This document shows, piece after piece, positions 62,942-64,000 of a DNA stretch of 64,000 nucleotides (position 1 is its first letter; each line of letters opens with the position of its first letter). A program made the translations under genes and the position numbers. Where the stretch lies: the NCBI RefSeq assembly GCF_003665065.1, contig NZ_RCHR01000009.1:23676-87675 (forward strand), read 5' to 3'. The stretch is from Oceanobacillus piezotolerans (lineage in GTDB: Bacteria > Bacillota > Bacilli > Bacillales > Amphibacillaceae). The notes under the pieces are model-generated. The model searched no databases. It saw only the letters and a program-made list of their open reading frames with translations, and was not told the origin of the DNA.

Positions 62942-63675
62942 AATTTGCCCTACAGGTTACTAGTAACCTGTAGGGGGATAAAGGAATGTTCATTCTATGT
63001 AAGATATGGATCGAAATACTTTGAGTTAGGAAGCTGATACACACACAGATCGGATATCACAAGCAGCTTATCCATGTATTATTCATCAGTAAACGATAAT
63101 AGATTTTGATTTTTCTAGGAATGTATCTCCAATTATTAGAGGTAAGAGGTTCTGGAGGGATTCGTAGGTTAATTTCTGTTTAATCATTAAAAATTCATAT
63201 AAAAATGATGTTTATGTATTTGGACAGGGGGTATATAAAGAGTAAATCAAACCGGAGGTGGTTCCGTTTTGGAAGTTCAGAGTTTTGAAAGCGCTTAACA
63301 ACTTAGGCGGCAACTTAGGTTTGGAAACACCGGTTCATGATCATCGCTAACAACGAATGATTGGAGAGTAAAAGGATAGCTGTTTTCTGTATAGTGCAGG
63401 GGACAGTTATCCACTTTGTGTAATTTCGCACGTTGTAATAGGTAAGTATATAGAGTGGTATTAATGTGGCACTAATCCAACATCATATGATAAATTGCTT
63501 CTTCCATTACTTTCGGCCTTTACGGCTTGCCATAGAGCCCTCTATAGGCAGGCGCTAATGAAGGAATAATACTGAAGTAATAATAGTAAAAAACTTCTTG
63601 CTGTTGAAAACGAAGTTATTTTTAATAGTAACATTTAATAGAGAAGTTCCTATTTCATCATATACAAAAAACTTG
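62942..63675. other. Non-coding region upstream of the rRNA operon
   Basis: No gene recognised. Contains a strong hairpin at about 63524-63552 (TGCCATAGA with TCTATAGGCA), a short ribosome-binding-site-like GGAGGTGG at 63255 followed by only a 30-codon frame, and a near-cre TGAAAGCGCTTAACA with one extra base (63284-63298). Confidence 0.4.
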
Positions 63676-63704
63676 TTGACTTTTCTCCTTGGAAGTTATA
63701 AGAT
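63676..63704 (+). promoter_or_regulatory. rRNA operon promoter P1
   Basis: TTGACT (63676-63681), 17 bases, TAAGAT (63699-63704). Confidence 0.75.
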
Positions 63705-63747
63705 GTAAATCCGCCACAAAAAAGCTTCTTGTTAAACAATAAAAATG

Positions 63748-63777
63748 TTGACAAAGAATATGGTAGTGTGATATATT
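63748..63777 (+). promoter_or_regulatory. rRNA operon promoter P2
   Basis: TTGACA (63748-63753), 18 bases, TATATT (63772-63777). Tandem promoters are usual for Bacillus rrn operons. Confidence 0.8.
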
Positions 63778-63811
63778 AATATAGTTGCTGTTAAAAGCAC
63801 AGCACGCAATT

Positions 63812-63823
63812 TGCTCTTTGAAA
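63812..63823 (+). promoter_or_regulatory. rRNA boxA antitermination site
   Basis: TGCTCTTTGAAA in the leader, the standard boxA of Bacillus rrn operons, bound by NusB and S10. Confidence 0.85.
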
Positions 63824-63941
63824 ACTGAACAAAACAACCAGTATGTTAGGACATGAAGAAAAACTCGTTTTTTCTTTTTAATAGAAGGTAACACTTCTAA
63901 AAGCTAAGACATAGAATTGATTGGTGTCAATTCTAACAAAC

Positions 63942-64000
63942 TTTTTTGGAGAGTTTGATCTTGGCTCAGGACGAACGCTGGCGGCGTGCCTAATACATGC
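63942..64000 (+). rRNA. rrs: 16S ribosomal RNA, 5' end (cut by window edge)
   Basis: GGAGAGTTTGATCTTGGC, then CTCAGGACGAACGCTGGCGG and CGTGCCTAATACATGC, the universal start of 16S rRNA. The mature 5' end is near 63942 by analogy. The base after GATC is T where most bacteria have C or A. Confidence 0.97.

Noticed and set aside
63284..63298. cre-like TGAAAGCGCTTAACA upstream of the rRNA promoters
   Set aside because: One extra base breaks the symmetry of the consensus, and no CcpA-regulated gene follows.
63255..63350. GGAGGTGG followed by a short frame (WKFRVLKALNNLGGNLGLE...)
   Set aside because: Tempting as the start of an Mrr-like protein, but the GTG start is inside the binding site and the frame stops after about 30 codons. 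Kept only as an intergenic note.
1..64000. CRISPR arrays, tRNA genes, insertion sequences, prophage genes
   Set aside because: No regularly spaced direct repeats of CRISPR type, no cloverleaf sequences noticed and no transposase or phage structural genes recognised. A tRNA scan was not possible by eye at full sensitivity.

Overview
The window is a stretch of a low-GC Gram-positive chromosome, most likely a member of the Bacillaceae (Bacillota; Oceanobacillus, Virgibacillus or a close relative). The evidence is the AAGGAGG-type ribosome binding sites with frequent TTG and GTG starts, CcpA cre sites, a NagR/YvoA-type operator, a GlcT RNA antiterminator target almost identical to the classic Bacillus ptsG one, and the beginning of a 16S rRNA gene at the right edge. 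No species is claimed.

Layout. (1) 0-4 kb: amino-sugar use. nagA (cut by the left edge) and nagR diverge. nagR converges on a GlcNAc PTS transporter (nagP) preceded by an orphan SIS-domain gene. Both nagA and nagP have a NagR operator lying on the -35 box. (2) 4-10 kb: secreted and lipoprotein genes, including a tandem pair of secreted phosphoesterases resembling Mn-dependent ADP-ribose/CDP-alcohol diphosphatase, a small lipoprotein, a secreted glycerophosphodiester phosphodiesterase and a beta-propeller-like lipoprotein. (3) 10.3-16.7 kb: sorbitol PTS operon (SorC-type regulator, gutM, srlA, srlE, srlB, sorbitol-6-P dehydrogenase, fructose-6-P aldolase) followed by a decayed ptsI fragment and a HAD phosphatase. 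(4) 16.7-21.2 kb: nagB, then ptsH, ptsG and glcT on the minus strand with the RAT/terminator switch. ptsI is not at this locus. (5) 21.7-23.7 kb: a chemoreceptor gene behind a probable c-di-GMP-I riboswitch. (6) 24-28.4 kb: a cre-controlled acid-catabolism operon (GntR/FCD, MFS, Ldh-type dehydrogenase, FAH-family enzyme). (7) 28.4-35 kb: assorted genes (YfhE-like, SEC-C, VOC, aldo-keto reductase) and a threonine synthase plus cation symporter pair. (8) 35.2-39.5 kb: an SsuD-type FMNH2-dependent monooxygenase next to a sugar-type (CUT1) ABC importer without an ATPase. (9) 39.5-52.3 kb: OFA-family transporter, FdhF/YdeP-type molybdoenzyme, FdhD, and a nearly complete molybdenum cofactor set (moaA, moeB, moeA, moaE, moaD, mobB, mobA, moaB, modA, modB; moaC convergent). 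(10) 52.4-56.5 kb: dihydropyrimidinase/hydantoinase and an N-carbamoylsarcosine-amidase-like hydrolase driven from a clear sigma-54 promoter, with paired enhancer palindromes, a cre site and their own sigma-54 activator. (11) 57-63 kb: a LysR gene, then a decayed region with frameshifted or truncated remnants (zinc alcohol dehydrogenase, GT4 glycosyltransferase, ArdC-like protein) around an intact nucleotide-pyrophosphatase-family gene and an MGDG-synthase-like glycosyltransferase. (12) 63.6-64 kb: tandem rRNA promoters, boxA and the 5' end of 16S rRNA.

How it works together. Most of the window is carbon acquisition under PTS/CcpA control, plus one self-contained molybdenum and formate-type module. 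The points most worth checking are the sigma-54 hydantoin-type operon with its enhancer/cre layout, the monooxygenase paired with a carbohydrate importer, the duplicated secreted diphosphatase-like enzymes, a recurring terminator family with near-identical arms at four loci, a nested-hairpin intergenic element, and a tandem repeat of about 20.5 bp. All assignments are by eye from sequence motifs; no database search was run.
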